A stretch of 64,000 nucleotides of DNA from assembly GCA_016791105.1 (NCBI GenBank), contig JAEUNM010000123.1:1-64000 (forward strand), read 5' to 3'. The DNA is from Rhodocyclaceae bacterium (GTDB lineage: Bacteria; Pseudomonadota; Gammaproteobacteria; Burkholderiales; Rhodocyclaceae). The notes beneath the pieces are model-generated. The model saw nothing but the letters and a program-made list of their open reading frames with translations. It made no database searches and was not told where the DNA came from. The translations under genes were made by a program, and so were the position numbers. Shown piece by piece: positions 1 to 7,948 of the stretch; positions within the stretch are counted from its first letter, which is position 1; each line of letters starts with the position of its first letter.

Positions 1-142
1 ACAACTCCTGCAGGGCGGAGTCGCGCGCGGAGATTTCGCCCCGGCGGTCGGCTTCTACCGCCGCGCGCGCTGCGACGATTGCGGCTTCGGCCTGTTCGGC
101 CGATACAGACCGCCGCGCAAGCGCGGCGGCGATGGTGCCCAT
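1..142 (-). CDS. Partial small phage protein, N-terminal 47 residues
   Basis: An open frame on the minus strand starts with ATG at 142 and runs off the left edge. A clear ribosome binding site (GGGAGAAG) lies just upstream of the start, which is why I call it. The visible part is alanine- and arginine-rich and probably helical (MGTIAAALARRSVSAEQAEA). I recognise no family. It reads in the same direction as the 263-466 gene and away from the tail module, so it belongs to the oppositely transcribed phage block. Confidence 0.5.
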   Translation of the reverse strand, partial: MGTIAAALARRSVSAEQAEAAIVAARAAVEADRRGEISARDSALQEL

Positions 143-262
143 TTTCTTCTCCCGTTTTGCGCGGCGCCCATGCGCTGCGTCCATGTGTCCAATGTGCCAC
201 ACGAAAGACCGGCCGTCAACGTATTTCGCGTGACACACGAAAGTTGCCGATGAACGGTAGGT

Positions 263-466
263 TCATCCTTTTCGGCGGTCGCTCCAAAGGTGCTTCACGG
301 TGCGCCAATACGCGGCTTGGCGCGCGGGGTCTTTCGCGCCGGCCGCGCACTGCATGCAACGGCCTGACGATGTGTAGTGCCGCGCCTGGCCGTGGGTAGG
401 GCAGGGCGCGACGAAATGCCTTGCGCCAATGGCGCGGGCGGCGTGGCGGGCGGCTGCGTTTTTCAT
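263..466 (-). CDS. Small phage protein with a zinc-finger-like CxxH...CxxC pattern
   Basis: The gene encodes 67 residues from ATG at 466, chosen because GGAGAAGGAG lies immediately upstream. The middle reads CPTHG, then RHYTSSGRCMQC. This His/Cys arrangement, with an aromatic-Thr-Ser-Ser-Gly-Arg-Cys core, is familiar from small phage proteins with a treble-clef or HNH-like zinc site. The four candidate ligands are all present. No nuclease catalytic residues can be assigned, so a DNA-binding or structural role is only a guess. It is transcribed away from the tail genes. Confidence 0.5.
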   Translation of the reverse strand: MKNAAARHAARAIGARHFVAPCPTHGQARHYTSSGRCMQCAAGAKDPARQAAYWRTVKHLWSDRRKG

Positions 467-602
467 GCTCCTTCTCCGGCTGCGTTCGTCCCGGATATTG
501 TTTCCCGATTGGCAGCGAAAGGTGCGGCTGGCAAGCTTGCCGCGGCCGGATGGACGGAAAAGCGAAACAGCCCATCGCGGCGAGGCGCGGTACTTTTCCC
601 GC
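467..602. other. Intergenic space between divergent phage genes
   Basis: These 136 bases separate the minus-strand zinc-finger-like gene from the first tail gene. Both transcription units could start here. I see no convincing -35/-10 pair and no inverted repeat strong enough to call an operator. Confidence 0.3.
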
Positions 603-893
603 ATGGCTAAGATCGATGTACGTGACGCGAAGGGAATGGTGCAGCACTGGCTAAATACGCCAGTTTGCGGCTATCTTGGCTCCGACTACGGGCAGGACGC
701 AAAGGCCATGCTGCAGCGCCCGCTTATGGACGGCGTGCCGGATGCGTTCCTGCGCAAGATGCAGGCCGATGTTCCGGTCCTGGGCGTCCTGCCGGCCGGA
801 TCCGTAAACCTGTACGCCGTTCCGTCGCCCCCTGATAGATTAGACCTGGTGGTAGAAGTGTTCGGTCAGGCGATCACGGTACCGGAGGTATAG
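603..893 (+). CDS. Small phage protein preceding baseplate gene
   Basis: A 96-residue protein starting at ATG 603 (MAKIDVRDAKGMVQ). The upstream in-frame extension is proline- and arginine-rich shadow sequence and was rejected. Only five bases separate its stop from the GTG of the baseplate J-like gene, and the ribosome binding site of that gene (GGAGG) sits in its last codons, so the two are surely co-transcribed. In many phages a short baseplate wedge protein occupies this position, but I cannot align this one with gp25/GpW. Function unknown, location suggests baseplate. Confidence 0.6.
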   Translation: MAKIDVRDAKGMVQHWLNTPVCGYLGSDYGQDAKAMLQRPLMDGVPDAFLRKMQADVPVLGVLPAGSVNLYAVPSPPDRLDLVVEVFGQAITVPEV

Positions 894-897
894 CGTC

Positions 898-2394
898 GTG
901 CTCACGAAGAGCGACTTTCAGAGCGCGATCCGGGATTCGGTCGCGAAATACCCGGCTGTGGCTGCGCTGTATCAGGCCGGCGATCCGCGCATCATGCAAC
1001 AGTTGGATGCGGTGGCGACCATGCTGGCGATGCTCTCGGCGCAAATTGAGGTGGCCGCATCCGAGCCGTTCCAAAAAACGCGCGACGCAACCGTTCTTGC
1101 CGATGCTGCAATGCGCGGCATTGTGCGCAAGGGCAGCCCTGCCCGAGCGCGGGTGCTGGCCAGCAACACGGGCACCGCGGCATTCGCCGTGGAATCCGGA
1201 CGTTCCGTGCTGGATTCGGCTGGCCGGCTGTGGCGGATCGAAACGGCTGCCAGCGTACCGGCGGGCGGGCAGGCATCGTTTGAAGCAAGCCAAATCCGGA
1301 CGGCTGTAATCCAGCATACCGTCAGCGGCAGCGCGCCGTTTTACGCCATAGAGATACCGCCCGCAGAGGATGATTCTTACCTGTGCGCGATCGCCGTTGG
1401 CGACGGTGACGGCAGTTTCGAATACCGCGATCGCTACGTGAACACCGCGGCCGGCGAGCGGGTGTTCCACGTCGAAGCGGATGATCGCCAGCGGGTATAT
1501 GTCCGTTTTGGGTTTGACGGCGTGGTGGGGGTGCAACCCAATGACGGTGCGTCAATCACGCTGACCGTGTTTTACACCGCTGGCGCGGAAAGCCCGAGCT
1601 ACGGTAGCCCGTTTTCATTCGAATACCTGGGTTCGCCGGCGGAATCCGCGATCGAACTGCGCATGGATGCGCTACTCGTTCCTGGGCAAAACCCAATCTC
1701 CATGTCGGCGTTACGCGACTTGGCTCGCTACCCGTCCGTATATGACGGTAACGCCGTCTTTCTGGGTGAATTCGATTTTCTGGTACGCCGAACATTCCCG
1801 ACATTGCAATTCCTTTCGGTGTGGAACGAGTCGGCCGAAGAGCAGGCGCGAGGACCGAATATCGCCAACATGAACACGTTGTTCGTGGCCTGTCTATCAG
1901 CCGGCGGCGGCGAGGCTGTGCTTGTCGAAAACGATCCTGGCGCGCCGGTTGCTCCGGCGGTTATTGCAGAGTCCGCTCTGACCGGTACCCAGAGCGCCAT
2001 AAAAGCCGCCATTTTGGGCGCGGATGATAGTTATCGCGTGCGCTTCTATACCCCAGTCCGTTCAAAGATACGTGTGACGATTGCTGCGCGCGTGTCTACG
2101 TCGTACATCGCGTCAGATGTACGCCAGAAAATAAGCGAAGTGTTACTGGCGGAGTTCGGTGAAGGCGCACCCGCCTCGCGCCGCGGGCGCCAGCGCCCGC
2201 TTTACCAGCGGGTGTACGCGTTGTTGCGGGCGAAGGTTATGGCGCTGTCTGACGGGGAAGCAGACCTGAAAGTGAGCATCACGGATCCGGAATCGGTATC
2301 GGCCCGCCCGGAAATGTGGCGTTACCTGGATCCTGAAACGCTGACTATCAGCGTGGAAACTGCCAATATCGTCACGCCATCCTGGGGCGGATAA
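898..2394 (+). CDS. Baseplate J/gp47-like phage tail protein
   Basis: A 498-residue protein with a GTG start, supported by GGAGG about ten bases upstream. The N-terminal part (MLTKSDFQSAIRDSVAKYP..QLDAVATMLAMLSAQIEVA) and the later alternation of beta segments ending in a C-terminal helical/beta block match the organisation of gpJ/gp47 baseplate wedge proteins, which join the tail tube end to the fibres. The length is within the range of myovirus-like versions. Seven bases separate it from the gpI-like gene, the usual order J then I. Assignment rests on order and general resemblance rather than on a diagnostic motif. Confidence 0.7.
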   Translation: MLTKSDFQSAIRDSVAKYPAVAALYQAGDPRIMQQLDAVATMLAMLSAQIEVAASEPFQKTRDATVLADAAMRGIVRKGSPARARVLASNTGTAAFAVESGRSVLDSAGRLWRIETAASVPAGGQASFEASQIRTAVIQHTVSGSAPFYAIEIPPAEDDSYLCAIAVGDGDGSFEYRDRYVNTAAGERVFHVEADDRQRVYVRFGFDGVVGVQPNDGASITLTVFYTAGAESPSYGSPFSFEYLGSPAESAIELRMDALLVPGQNPISMSALRDLARYPSVYDGNAVFLGEFDFLVRRTFPTLQFLSVWNESAEEQARGPNIANMNTLFVACLSAGGGEAVLVENDPGAPVAPAVIAESALTGTQSAIKAAILGADDSYRVRFYTPVRSKIRVTIAARVSTSYIASDVRQKISEVLLAEFGEGAPASRRGRQRPLYQRVYALLRAKVMALSDGEADLKVSITDPESVSARPEMWRYLDPETLTISVETANIVTPSWGG

Positions 2395-2400
2395 GAGCCC

Positions 2401-3981
2401 ATGGATTTTCCGAACGCACAACTTCCGCGGCTGCTTCCGCTTGAGAACAGTTACGCGGAAAACGAGGTCGAAGCAGGCGTCAAAGCGCTCACCATAGACC
2501 TGTTCAATACCCTCCTGGCGGCCGACGTATTCGACGCGAATGTACTCGGTGCCGCGCACCTGGGCAGTTTCGATTCCGTGCGTCGCAGCGTCAATGCCGA
2601 CGGGCTGGTGCTGCTGCAGGGAGATCGCGAAGAATCTGCAACACGGTACCTTTACCGCGCCTGGAAGTCCGGCGACGTACAGGGCCGCGGGCTGCATTTT
2701 CTTCGCACCTACCTGCAAATGCTGTTCCCGAATTCGTGCCAAGTGGACCAGCTTTGGCACGACAAGACTTTGCCGTATCCAACCGGCGTCTATTCGTCGA
2801 AACCACGTTTTTCGTGGTGGCTGCACTATATCGGTGAGCCAGGCTTGAAGCTTGATGGCTCGTGGGGAGTGGGCCAGCGCATCGAAAATGCCGACGAAAG
2901 CCGCGCCGCACGGTCTATCAACACGGACTTGATGTTTCTCACAAGCCGCATTGAAGTCACGCTTGATTTCAGCGTGAATACGCGCTCAATCGCGAGCCTG
3001 ATGCACATCATCCGGTCTGTCATACCGGCGCGCCTGGTGCCGATATTCCGCTTCTGGCTGCGTGTCGTGTTTTCCGTGAACATCCGGGCCGCGTCGCGGC
3101 TCCTTGCGCAGAAAAACGCGAGCATGCGCTACCCGTGGTGCGGGCGCGTGATTGGTGATGCCGATGATGTGCGCTGGAAACTCGGCAAGGATGCCGAGCC
3201 GGTAAAACTGCCGCAGCCGTTTGGATCGTTTCGCGTGGGCGAAAAACGCGGCGGCAAGCCTGGCTGGAAGCTGCACGCCTGCCTGATACAGAGCGGTGCG
3301 CGGATTACGAGCGCCGCAGAAGCGTCAGTCTATCGGCTGCCGGCGCTGGCAGAGCCGGACCGGCGCGTGAACGGCGCTTGGCGCCTTGGCGGACGTTCGT
3401 TGTTCGTGACCGGACACGCCAGATTGGCGAAGTACGTCGAACTGCCTGTGCCGGTTAGCTTGCTGACCACGTTTCACGAAAAATATGAGATGGCCTACCC
3501 GGCCACGCCGACGCGCTTGGGTTGCAGGGTACGTTTGGCGGGGTGGCGCAGGCTCGACGGGAGTTGGCGCGTAGGCGGTGTGGTTGCGCCCCGTCTATTC
3601 GGATTTGCGCTCGGGCGCGACCGCACGCTTCTGGCCGACGGCGCGCTCAATTTGTCATCGTCGGCATCCGCCTATGTTTTCCCGGAGCGCTTGCTACGGG
3701 ATGCGCCAACAAAACTGGCTGGAACGGTGCGCAAGCTCGACGGGAGTTGGGCGCTTGGGGCCGAGAATCGAATTGGACACTTTGCGCTGGATGGCCGGCG
3801 CCTTCGCGCCGCGCACTTTAAGGCGTATCCCCGTATCGGCAAGTTCCGCCTGGGTCTTGATGGCGCCGACATATCGAATGAGCCAAGCGGCTTTGAGCCG
3901 CGAAAACTTCGGCTTGATGGCACGTGGCGTGTCGGCGGGCCGGCAGCGCCCGAGTTTCGGTTCAAGGTGATAAAGGTCTAG
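2401..3981 (+). CDS. gpI-like phage tail protein with repeated LDGSWRVGG motif
   Basis: A 526-residue protein. The first ~220 residues (LPRLLPLENSYAENEVEAGV, then aromatic-rich sequence around the YTQMLFPN-like and LHYIGEPG segments) look like the tail protein I family that sits between baseplate and fibre. The rest is unusual. A short motif of the form (K/R)LDGSWRVGG recurs at about residues 149, 323, 383, 445 and 504, each time followed by hydrophobic beta-like sequence, as expected for a repeated beta structure. It follows the gpJ-like gene and precedes the fibre N-domain gene. The repeat may be a fibre-like extension fused to gpI. Confidence 0.65.
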   Translation: MDFPNAQLPRLLPLENSYAENEVEAGVKALTIDLFNTLLAADVFDANVLGAAHLGSFDSVRRSVNADGLVLLQGDREESATRYLYRAWKSGDVQGRGLHFLRTYLQMLFPNSCQVDQLWHDKTLPYPTGVYSSKPRFSWWLHYIGEPGLKLDGSWGVGQRIENADESRAARSINTDLMFLTSRIEVTLDFSVNTRSIASLMHIIRSVIPARLVPIFRFWLRVVFSVNIRAASRLLAQKNASMRYPWCGRVIGDADDVRWKLGKDAEPVKLPQPFGSFRVGEKRGGKPGWKLHACLIQSGARITSAAEASVYRLPALAEPDRRVNGAWRLGGRSLFVTGHARLAKYVELPVPVSLLTTFHEKYEMAYPATPTRLGCRVRLAGWRRLDGSWRVGGVVAPRLFGFALGRDRTLLADGALNLSSSASAYVFPERLLRDAPTKLAGTVRKLDGSWALGAENRIGHFALDGRRLRAAHFKAYPRIGKFRLGLDGADISNEPSGFEPRKLRLDGTWRVGGPAAPEFRFKVIKV

Positions 3982-4065
3982 TGGTAACCGGAAAAACCCG
4001 CGTTGGCGGCCAGATGCTGCCAGCCAGAATGCCTCGGAGAAATTTCTCCATATGGGGGCACAAAC

Positions 4066-4446
4066 ATGGCTGAGGCCATTGTTGTCAACGGGTATCGACA
4101 AAGGCTCGCTTTGCGCATGGCCGGCGGGGCGCAGATAGCGCCAATCGCTTACATGGCGTTTGGTGACGGTGGGCATAACGCGGATATGTCACCCAAGGCG
4201 CCCTCGGCGAGCGCAACAGCGCTCAACCACGAGATTCTTCGCAAGCCGCTTTCCGCCATCACGCAGGAAGACCTGTTTTCCGTGACCGGCACCGGCACCG
4301 TCGAGGCCAATGAAGTTGTTGGTGCCGCAGTGTCAGAAGCCGCGCTCTACGACAGCGCCGGAAAACTATGCGGAATAAAGACGTTCGCACCCAAATTCAA
4401 AGAGGGTGATGAGCGTTACGAAATTAGCATCAAGCTCAGGTTCTGA
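4066..4446 (+). CDS. Phage tail-fibre N-terminal-domain protein
   Basis: A 126-residue protein starting at ATG 4066, with a G-rich ribosome binding site (TATGGGGG) 8-13 bases upstream. The upstream ORF extension is not used in this interpretation. The pattern AxxxGxxxxIAYMAFGDGG, then a long stretch ending in a predicted beta strand (DERYEISIKLRF), matches the N-terminal attachment domain of gpH-type tail-fibre proteins, which binds the fibre to the baseplate. Here it stands as a separate protein, without the fibre shaft. The next gene follows after eleven bases and may supply the distal part. Confidence 0.6.
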   Translation: MAEAIVVNGYRQRLALRMAGGAQIAPIAYMAFGDGGHNADMSPKAPSASATALNHEILRKPLSAITQEDLFSVTGTGTVEANEVVGAAVSEAALYDSAGKLCGIKTFAPKFKEGDERYEISIKLRF

Positions 4447-4457
4447 AAGGACACGAC

Positions 4458-5375
4458 GTGGCTCTTCCTTATCCAGCAATCGAAAAACTCCCGAACGACG
4501 AAGCGTGGGCGGTACCCTCTCTTTGGAACGTGGGCCGGGCGCAGGTGGACGAAAACTTCGGCAATCTCGATAGCCGCCTCAGCGCGCGCGAAGCGGAAAT
4601 GTCCGGCGCGCGCGATGGACAACCAAGCCTGGCCGTCCGCTTGGAAGACATGGAGGCGAGTATCGCCGCCACCGATGTCGACATGCAAAACGCCGTTGTT
4701 GCGACACTGAAATTCGCCGTCGGCCAGGCCGCGCTTGCCAACTACGAGGTGCGGGCGCTGCGGCAACTGGCGCAGCAGGAAGGCGTCGTCACGATCACCA
4801 ATCGCGGCGTGGTCAAGGGTTGTACCGTGACAAAATCGGTCACGGCCGCCCGCAACTTGAATATCGCCACGGGGGTTTGCTTTGCCAACGGCCGATCCTA
4901 TTCGGTTGCGGACGGGGCAAACGCCGCGTCAGTGCCCAGCAACATCGGTAGCGGCGCAGCGGTGGTGTACGCCTACCTCTACCAGGATTCCGGCGGCCTG
5001 TGGCGCCTTGCCGTCACCACAATTGGCGCCGCGGTGCGGTCCGGCGCGATTACGCTCTACTCGCTGACCATCCCTGCCAATAGCACGGACGCTACCGATC
5101 CGAACCTGTCGGCCGTAACGCTGACTGATGTTCGCCGCGTCGAGCCGCAGTTCCCGATGGTTATGGACAGCCCGGCAACTGCCTCCATTGTCCTGAACAC
5201 ACTGTCTTCCAACGATTACCGGGTTGATTTCGATATCGAATCCGCCGTTGGCGCGCCGTGTTACGGGCGTCACATCAAAGTAAATAGCCGAGCGACTAAC
5301 GGTTTTACCATAACCCTCGTGAGCGCAGCGGACAGCGTGGTTGTCCGCTGGCGAGCCAGCAAACTCAACAACTGA
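4458..5375 (+). CDS. Phage tail protein, probable fibre component
   Basis: A 305-residue protein with a GTG start and GAAAGGA upstream. Residues ~30-100 are predicted helical (VDENFGNLDSRLSAREAEMS..), a possible trimeric coiled coil. The remainder is rich in Ala, Thr, Val and Ser with beta-like periodicity. This helix-then-beta layout is common in phage fibres, but no family motif is recognisable. Its position between the fibre N-domain gene and the lectin-fold gene supports a role at the tail tip. Confidence 0.5.
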   Translation: MALPYPAIEKLPNDEAWAVPSLWNVGRAQVDENFGNLDSRLSAREAEMSGARDGQPSLAVRLEDMEASIAATDVDMQNAVVATLKFAVGQAALANYEVRALRQLAQQEGVVTITNRGVVKGCTVTKSVTAARNLNIATGVCFANGRSYSVADGANAASVPSNIGSGAAVVYAYLYQDSGGLWRLAVTTIGAAVRSGAITLYSLTIPANSTDATDPNLSAVTLTDVRRVEPQFPMVMDSPATASIVLNTLSSNDYRVDFDIESAVGAPCYGRHIKVNSRATNGFTITLVSAADSVVVRWRASKLNN

Positions 5376-5382
5376 GGATGAC

Positions 5383-5691
5383 ATGCGAATCGATCTCAAA
5401 CAACCCGGCCAGCCCGTTGCCGACTTCTCTGTATCCGGCGCCGTCGTTACCGTCGCCGGCGTGGAAATAGACTGCGCTGCACGCCAACAGGACGTTTCCG
5501 TTACCGTCGAGGTGCGCAACAACGCCGGCATCGCAGGCATAGGCGGCGACGGCGCCTATATGGCGCAGATCACGATTCCGGCGCGTACCTATGCCTACCA
5601 GCCGGATGCAGGCGACGAATCGTCCGAAGCGCGCGAGGCGAAGCCGCTTGATCCCAACGCCGTAGTCGTCACGCTCTGGGCTGTTGCCTAA
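5383..5691 (+). CDS. Small phage tail-region protein
   Basis: A 102-residue protein from ATG 5383, with TGAGGA a few bases upstream. The longer in-frame start at 5341 would overlap the previous gene and was not chosen. The sequence is beta-rich (VADFSVSGAVVTVAGVEIDC) and ends in VVVTLWAVA. I recognise no family. Similar small proteins occur just before lectin-fold receptor-binding genes in some prophages, so it may be a fibre-associated or chaperone-like protein. That is inference. Confidence 0.5.
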   Translation: MRIDLKQPGQPVADFSVSGAVVTVAGVEIDCAARQQDVSVTVEVRNNAGIAGIGGDGAYMAQITIPARTYAYQPDAGDESSEAREAKPLDPNAVVVTLWAVA

Positions 5692-5730
5692 GCGCGCGCC
5701 GTTACACTCTCACCAGCAGGAGAAAACAAC

Positions 5731-6828
5731 ATGCCCTCCATCTTCGTCAAGGACGATTTGCGCGCCTCCGTCGAGGCAGCGACCGGCGGCAAATGCACGG
5801 TGCTTTACACCGCCGCCAGCCAGCCGTGCTTTATGAACATCATTCCGAAATTCCTTCTGGAAGACATCGATCCCGGCCTTGGAACCGGCGTGCATCCGGC
5901 GTTCATCGTGGGCGGCGTCGAGAAGCCCGAGTTGTTCATCGGCACCCACCAGGGCATCGCCAAGAATGGCGAGTTCCTGAGCCTGCCCGGCGTTGATCCG
6001 ACGAACAGCCAGAGCTTCGATTATTTCGCCAACCTGGCCCGCGCCAATGGCCCCGGCTGGCACGCCATTTCCAACGTCGAATTCGCCGCCCTGGCGCTCT
6101 GGTGCTGGAAAAATGGCTTCATGCCGCGCGGCAACACCAACTACGGCAAGTCCAGCGACTCCGCCTGGGAAACCGGCCGCCGTGTCGATGGCGGCACGCC
6201 TGGCGACACCACCGGCACGCCGCGCACCATGACTGGCTCCGGCCCGGTATCTTGGCGGCACGACAATTCCAGTAACGGCATCGCTGACTTGGCCGGCAAT
6301 GTATGGGAATGGACGCCTGGAGTCCGCCTTGTGGCGGGAGAGGTCCATGTCATACAAAACAACGATTCCGCGCTGGCTGCCACCGATCTTGGGCAAACAT
6401 CGTCGGCGTGGAAGGCGATCGACGGCGATACGGGCGCGTTGATAGCGCCGACGTTTACGGGAAGTGTCGTCGGCGGTGATTACGTAGCGACTACGCCAAA
6501 GTCTGTACGCTTTGCGGGTTCAGGAACCGCCAACTATACGCTGGTTCGCACCAGCGGGTTTTCGTTCGAATTGTTGAGCAATCCCGGCGTTGTACCGGTG
6601 GCACCTGCCGCGCTGACAGTGCTGAAGAAGTATGGGTTGTATCCCGTTGCCAGTAGCGGGCTTGGCGGTGACGCCTTGTTTTTTGACGTGACAGGGGAAC
6701 GTCTCGGACTTCGGGGCGGCCCGTGGAGCCACGCTGCTGGTTTGGCTGGCGTATTCGCGCTAGGCTTGTATTACAGCCGTTCAATGCAAACGCCGATAGT
6801 CGGCTCCCGCCCCGCTTTTGTGCTCTGA
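5731..6828 (+). CDS. C-type-lectin/FGE-fold tail-tip protein, DGR variable-protein type
   Basis: A 365-residue protein with CAGGAG upstream of ATG 5731. The middle contains the GNVWEW motif and RLVAGEVHVI of the formylglycine-generating-enzyme/lectin fold used by phage receptor-binding proteins. The C-terminus has LRGGPWSH, AGVFAL and ends GSRPAF, the scaffold residues that frame the variable region in proteins diversified by diversity-generating retroelements such as Mtd of Bordetella phage BPP-1. The likely variable stretch is about residues 330-360. It is the last plus-strand phage gene, as expected for a host-recognition protein. No reverse transcriptase, Avd gene or template repeat is seen nearby, so active diversification is not shown. 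Confidence 0.75.
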   Translation: MPSIFVKDDLRASVEAATGGKCTVLYTAASQPCFMNIIPKFLLEDIDPGLGTGVHPAFIVGGVEKPELFIGTHQGIAKNGEFLSLPGVDPTNSQSFDYFANLARANGPGWHAISNVEFAALALWCWKNGFMPRGNTNYGKSSDSAWETGRRVDGGTPGDTTGTPRTMTGSGPVSWRHDNSSNGIADLAGNVWEWTPGVRLVAGEVHVIQNNDSALAATDLGQTSSAWKAIDGDTGALIAPTFTGSVVGGDYVATTPKSVRFAGSGTANYTLVRTSGFSFELLSNPGVVPVAPAALTVLKKYGLYPVASSGLGGDALFFDVTGERLGLRGGPWSHAAGLAGVFALGLYYSRSMQTPIVGSRPAFVL

Positions 6829-6839
6829 AGTGCCACGGG

Positions 6840-6874
6840 CCGGGGAAAGCAACCATTTAATTTGCTTCCCCCGG
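6840..6874. terminator. Inverted repeat between convergent phage genes
   Basis: A 13-base arm (CCGGGGAAAGCAA) is followed after nine bases by its near-perfect complement (TTGCTTCCCCCGG), with one mismatch. It starts 11 bases after the lectin-fold gene, and the stop codon of the convergent minus-strand gene lies in the loop. A bidirectional terminator is the simplest reading, although no long T-run follows. Retroelement target genes also often carry a hairpin just downstream of the variable region, so that reading is kept open. Confidence 0.5.
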
Positions 6875-7153
6875 AACTACTCGCAGCCGACCAATGTTTG
6901 CGCCCGTTTCAGCGTCCGAGAACTCCAGCGCGCTAACGCCGTGCACACCGTCGTCGATCCAAATGAACACGCTCTCGTCCATGCGTGTCGCCCCGGCCGG
7001 TACGGAAAAAGCGCGCTGAAGCTCGGCCTCCAGTGCCGCGGCTTCGCGCGCCAGGGACAGGAAGCCGGCGAAGTCGGCCAAGCATGCGCCGATCTTGTCG
7101 GCCGGCACCTTGGCAAAGTCTGCCACCGTGCGGATTGTGTATTCAGCGGTCAT
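6857..7153 (-). CDS. Small phage protein of unknown function
   Basis: A 98-residue protein from ATG 7153, chosen because a strong ribosome binding site (GGGAGGGGGGAG) lies upstream. It begins MTAEYTIRTVADFAKVPADK, then has a helical segment (LSLAREAAALEAELQRAF) and a beta-rich C-terminus (ESVFIWIDDGVHGVSALEF). No family recognised. Its start overlaps the end of the next upstream gene by 11 bases, so they are translationally coupled. It converges on the lectin-fold gene. Confidence 0.55.
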   Translation of the reverse strand: MTAEYTIRTVADFAKVPADKIGACLADFAGFLSLAREAAALEAELQRAFSVPAGATRMDESVFIWIDDGVHGVSALEFSDAETGANIGRLRVVPGEAN

Positions 7154-7478
7154 TCCGCTCCCCCCTCCCTGCCGCATCCTCGCAAAGCAACGCCACAAGG
7201 TCGTCAACGGTAGCAATCATGCGCACCGATCCGCCGGCCGGCGCCGCCCCCATCGGGCGCGCCCCAAGCGCACATTCAGACCACCACCATTCCAGCCAGT
7301 CGCCGATTTGATACGCCGCATCCAGCGCCATAATGTATCCGCCGATAAGCCCCCGTGTCGCCTGGAACAGTTCCGACTCTGGCGCCATTTTTAGCGTCTC
7401 GCCCAGTACGCGCTGCACCCGCTCCGCTTCTTCCGCGCGCGCATGGAATTCGCGCACGGCGGTTTCGAGCCCGCTCAT
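7143..7478 (-). CDS. Small helical phage protein of unknown function
   Basis: A 111-residue protein from ATG 7478 with GGAGGGAGA directly upstream. The first 70 residues are strongly helical (MSGLETAVREFHARAEEAER), followed by a tryptophan cluster (DWLEWWWSE). I compared it mentally with the four-helix Avd accessory protein of retroelements because of its position behind the lectin-fold gene, but the sequence does not resemble it. Function unknown. Confidence 0.55.
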   Translation of the reverse strand: MSGLETAVREFHARAEEAERVQRVLGETLKMAPESELFQATRGLIGGYIMALDAAYQIGDWLEWWWSECALGARPMGAAPAGGSVRMIATVDDLVALLCEDAAGRGERNDR

Positions 7479-7489
7479 TCTCCCTCCGC

Positions 7490-7681
7490 TCAAGCCTTCC
7501 AAAATTCACGCAGGATCGCAACGGGACCGCCTTGCCGCGCCATAAACGATTCGAAAAAACCGAACGATTCGCGCCAATTGATCGGCGTAGCGGTGTCTAA
7601 TTGGAACGCGCGATTCCGCGCCAATACTAGGCGCTTGAAACGCAATCCAAGATGATTTGCTAGACAATTTGGTGTGCGCAT
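7490..7681 (-). CDS. Possible small phage protein next to tRNA-Val
   Basis: An open frame of 63 residues from ATG 7681 (MRTPNCLANHLGLRFKRLVL), ending 12 bases before the next gene of the minus-strand row. No ribosome binding site is visible before the ATG, and no family is recognised. The conserved direction and tight spacing argue for it, the missing ribosome binding site against. Confidence 0.3.
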   Translation of the reverse strand: MRTPNCLANHLGLRFKRLVLARNRAFQLDTATPINWRESFGFFESFMARQGGPVAILREFWKA

Positions 7682-7707
7682 GTTGTTGTTTTTGCGCGCC
7701 TTTTGGA

Positions 7708-7782
7708 TGGTGGGCGGTACTGGGATCGAACCAGTGGCTTCCACCGTGTGAAGGTGGCACTCTACCGCTGAGTTAACCGCCC
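7708..7782 (-). tRNA. tRNA-Val (anticodon CAC), CCA encoded
   Basis: Read on the minus strand the sequence folds into a full cloverleaf: acceptor GGGCGGT/ACCGCCC, D arm ACTC..GAGT with AGCGGT loop, anticodon stem CCACC/GGTGG with loop TTCACAC giving anticodon CAC, and T arm CTGG-TTCGATC-CCAG. The discriminator is A and CCA is encoded. The prophage abuts its 3' end, the usual place for integration into a tRNA gene. Confidence 0.95.
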
Positions 7783-7948
7783 ATCCGACAAAGCTTAATT
7801 CCTGCCGCGAGGCGCCGGGCTTCGTGACAGGCCGCGCATTTTATCCGCGCTTTGGCTTGCGGTCAAACGCGCCGCCTATATTCCGCGAAATTTTTCGTCC
7901 GTGCGGCCGCGCGCATACAATGCGCGATTTTCCGTCAAGGCGCCTGCC

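Larger units (their letters stand above)
1..7707. mobile_element. Right-hand part of a prophage (tail module), ending at tRNA-Val
   Basis: Consecutive plus-strand tail and baseplate genes, flanked by short, tightly packed minus-strand genes without housekeeping relatives, indicate a resident phage. The block ends at the 3' end of a tRNA-Val gene, after which ordinary chromosomal genes begin. No integrase, terminase, capsid or lysis gene is present, so the rest of the phage must lie to the left of the window or be lost. The exact right boundary is inferred from the tRNA. No duplicated attachment sequence can be checked here. Confidence 0.75.

Noticed and set aside
6829..7700. Avd-like accessory gene or template repeat of a diversity-generating retroelement
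   Set aside because: The small minus-strand proteins do not resemble Avd, and no near copy of the lectin gene 3' end was found in this interval.
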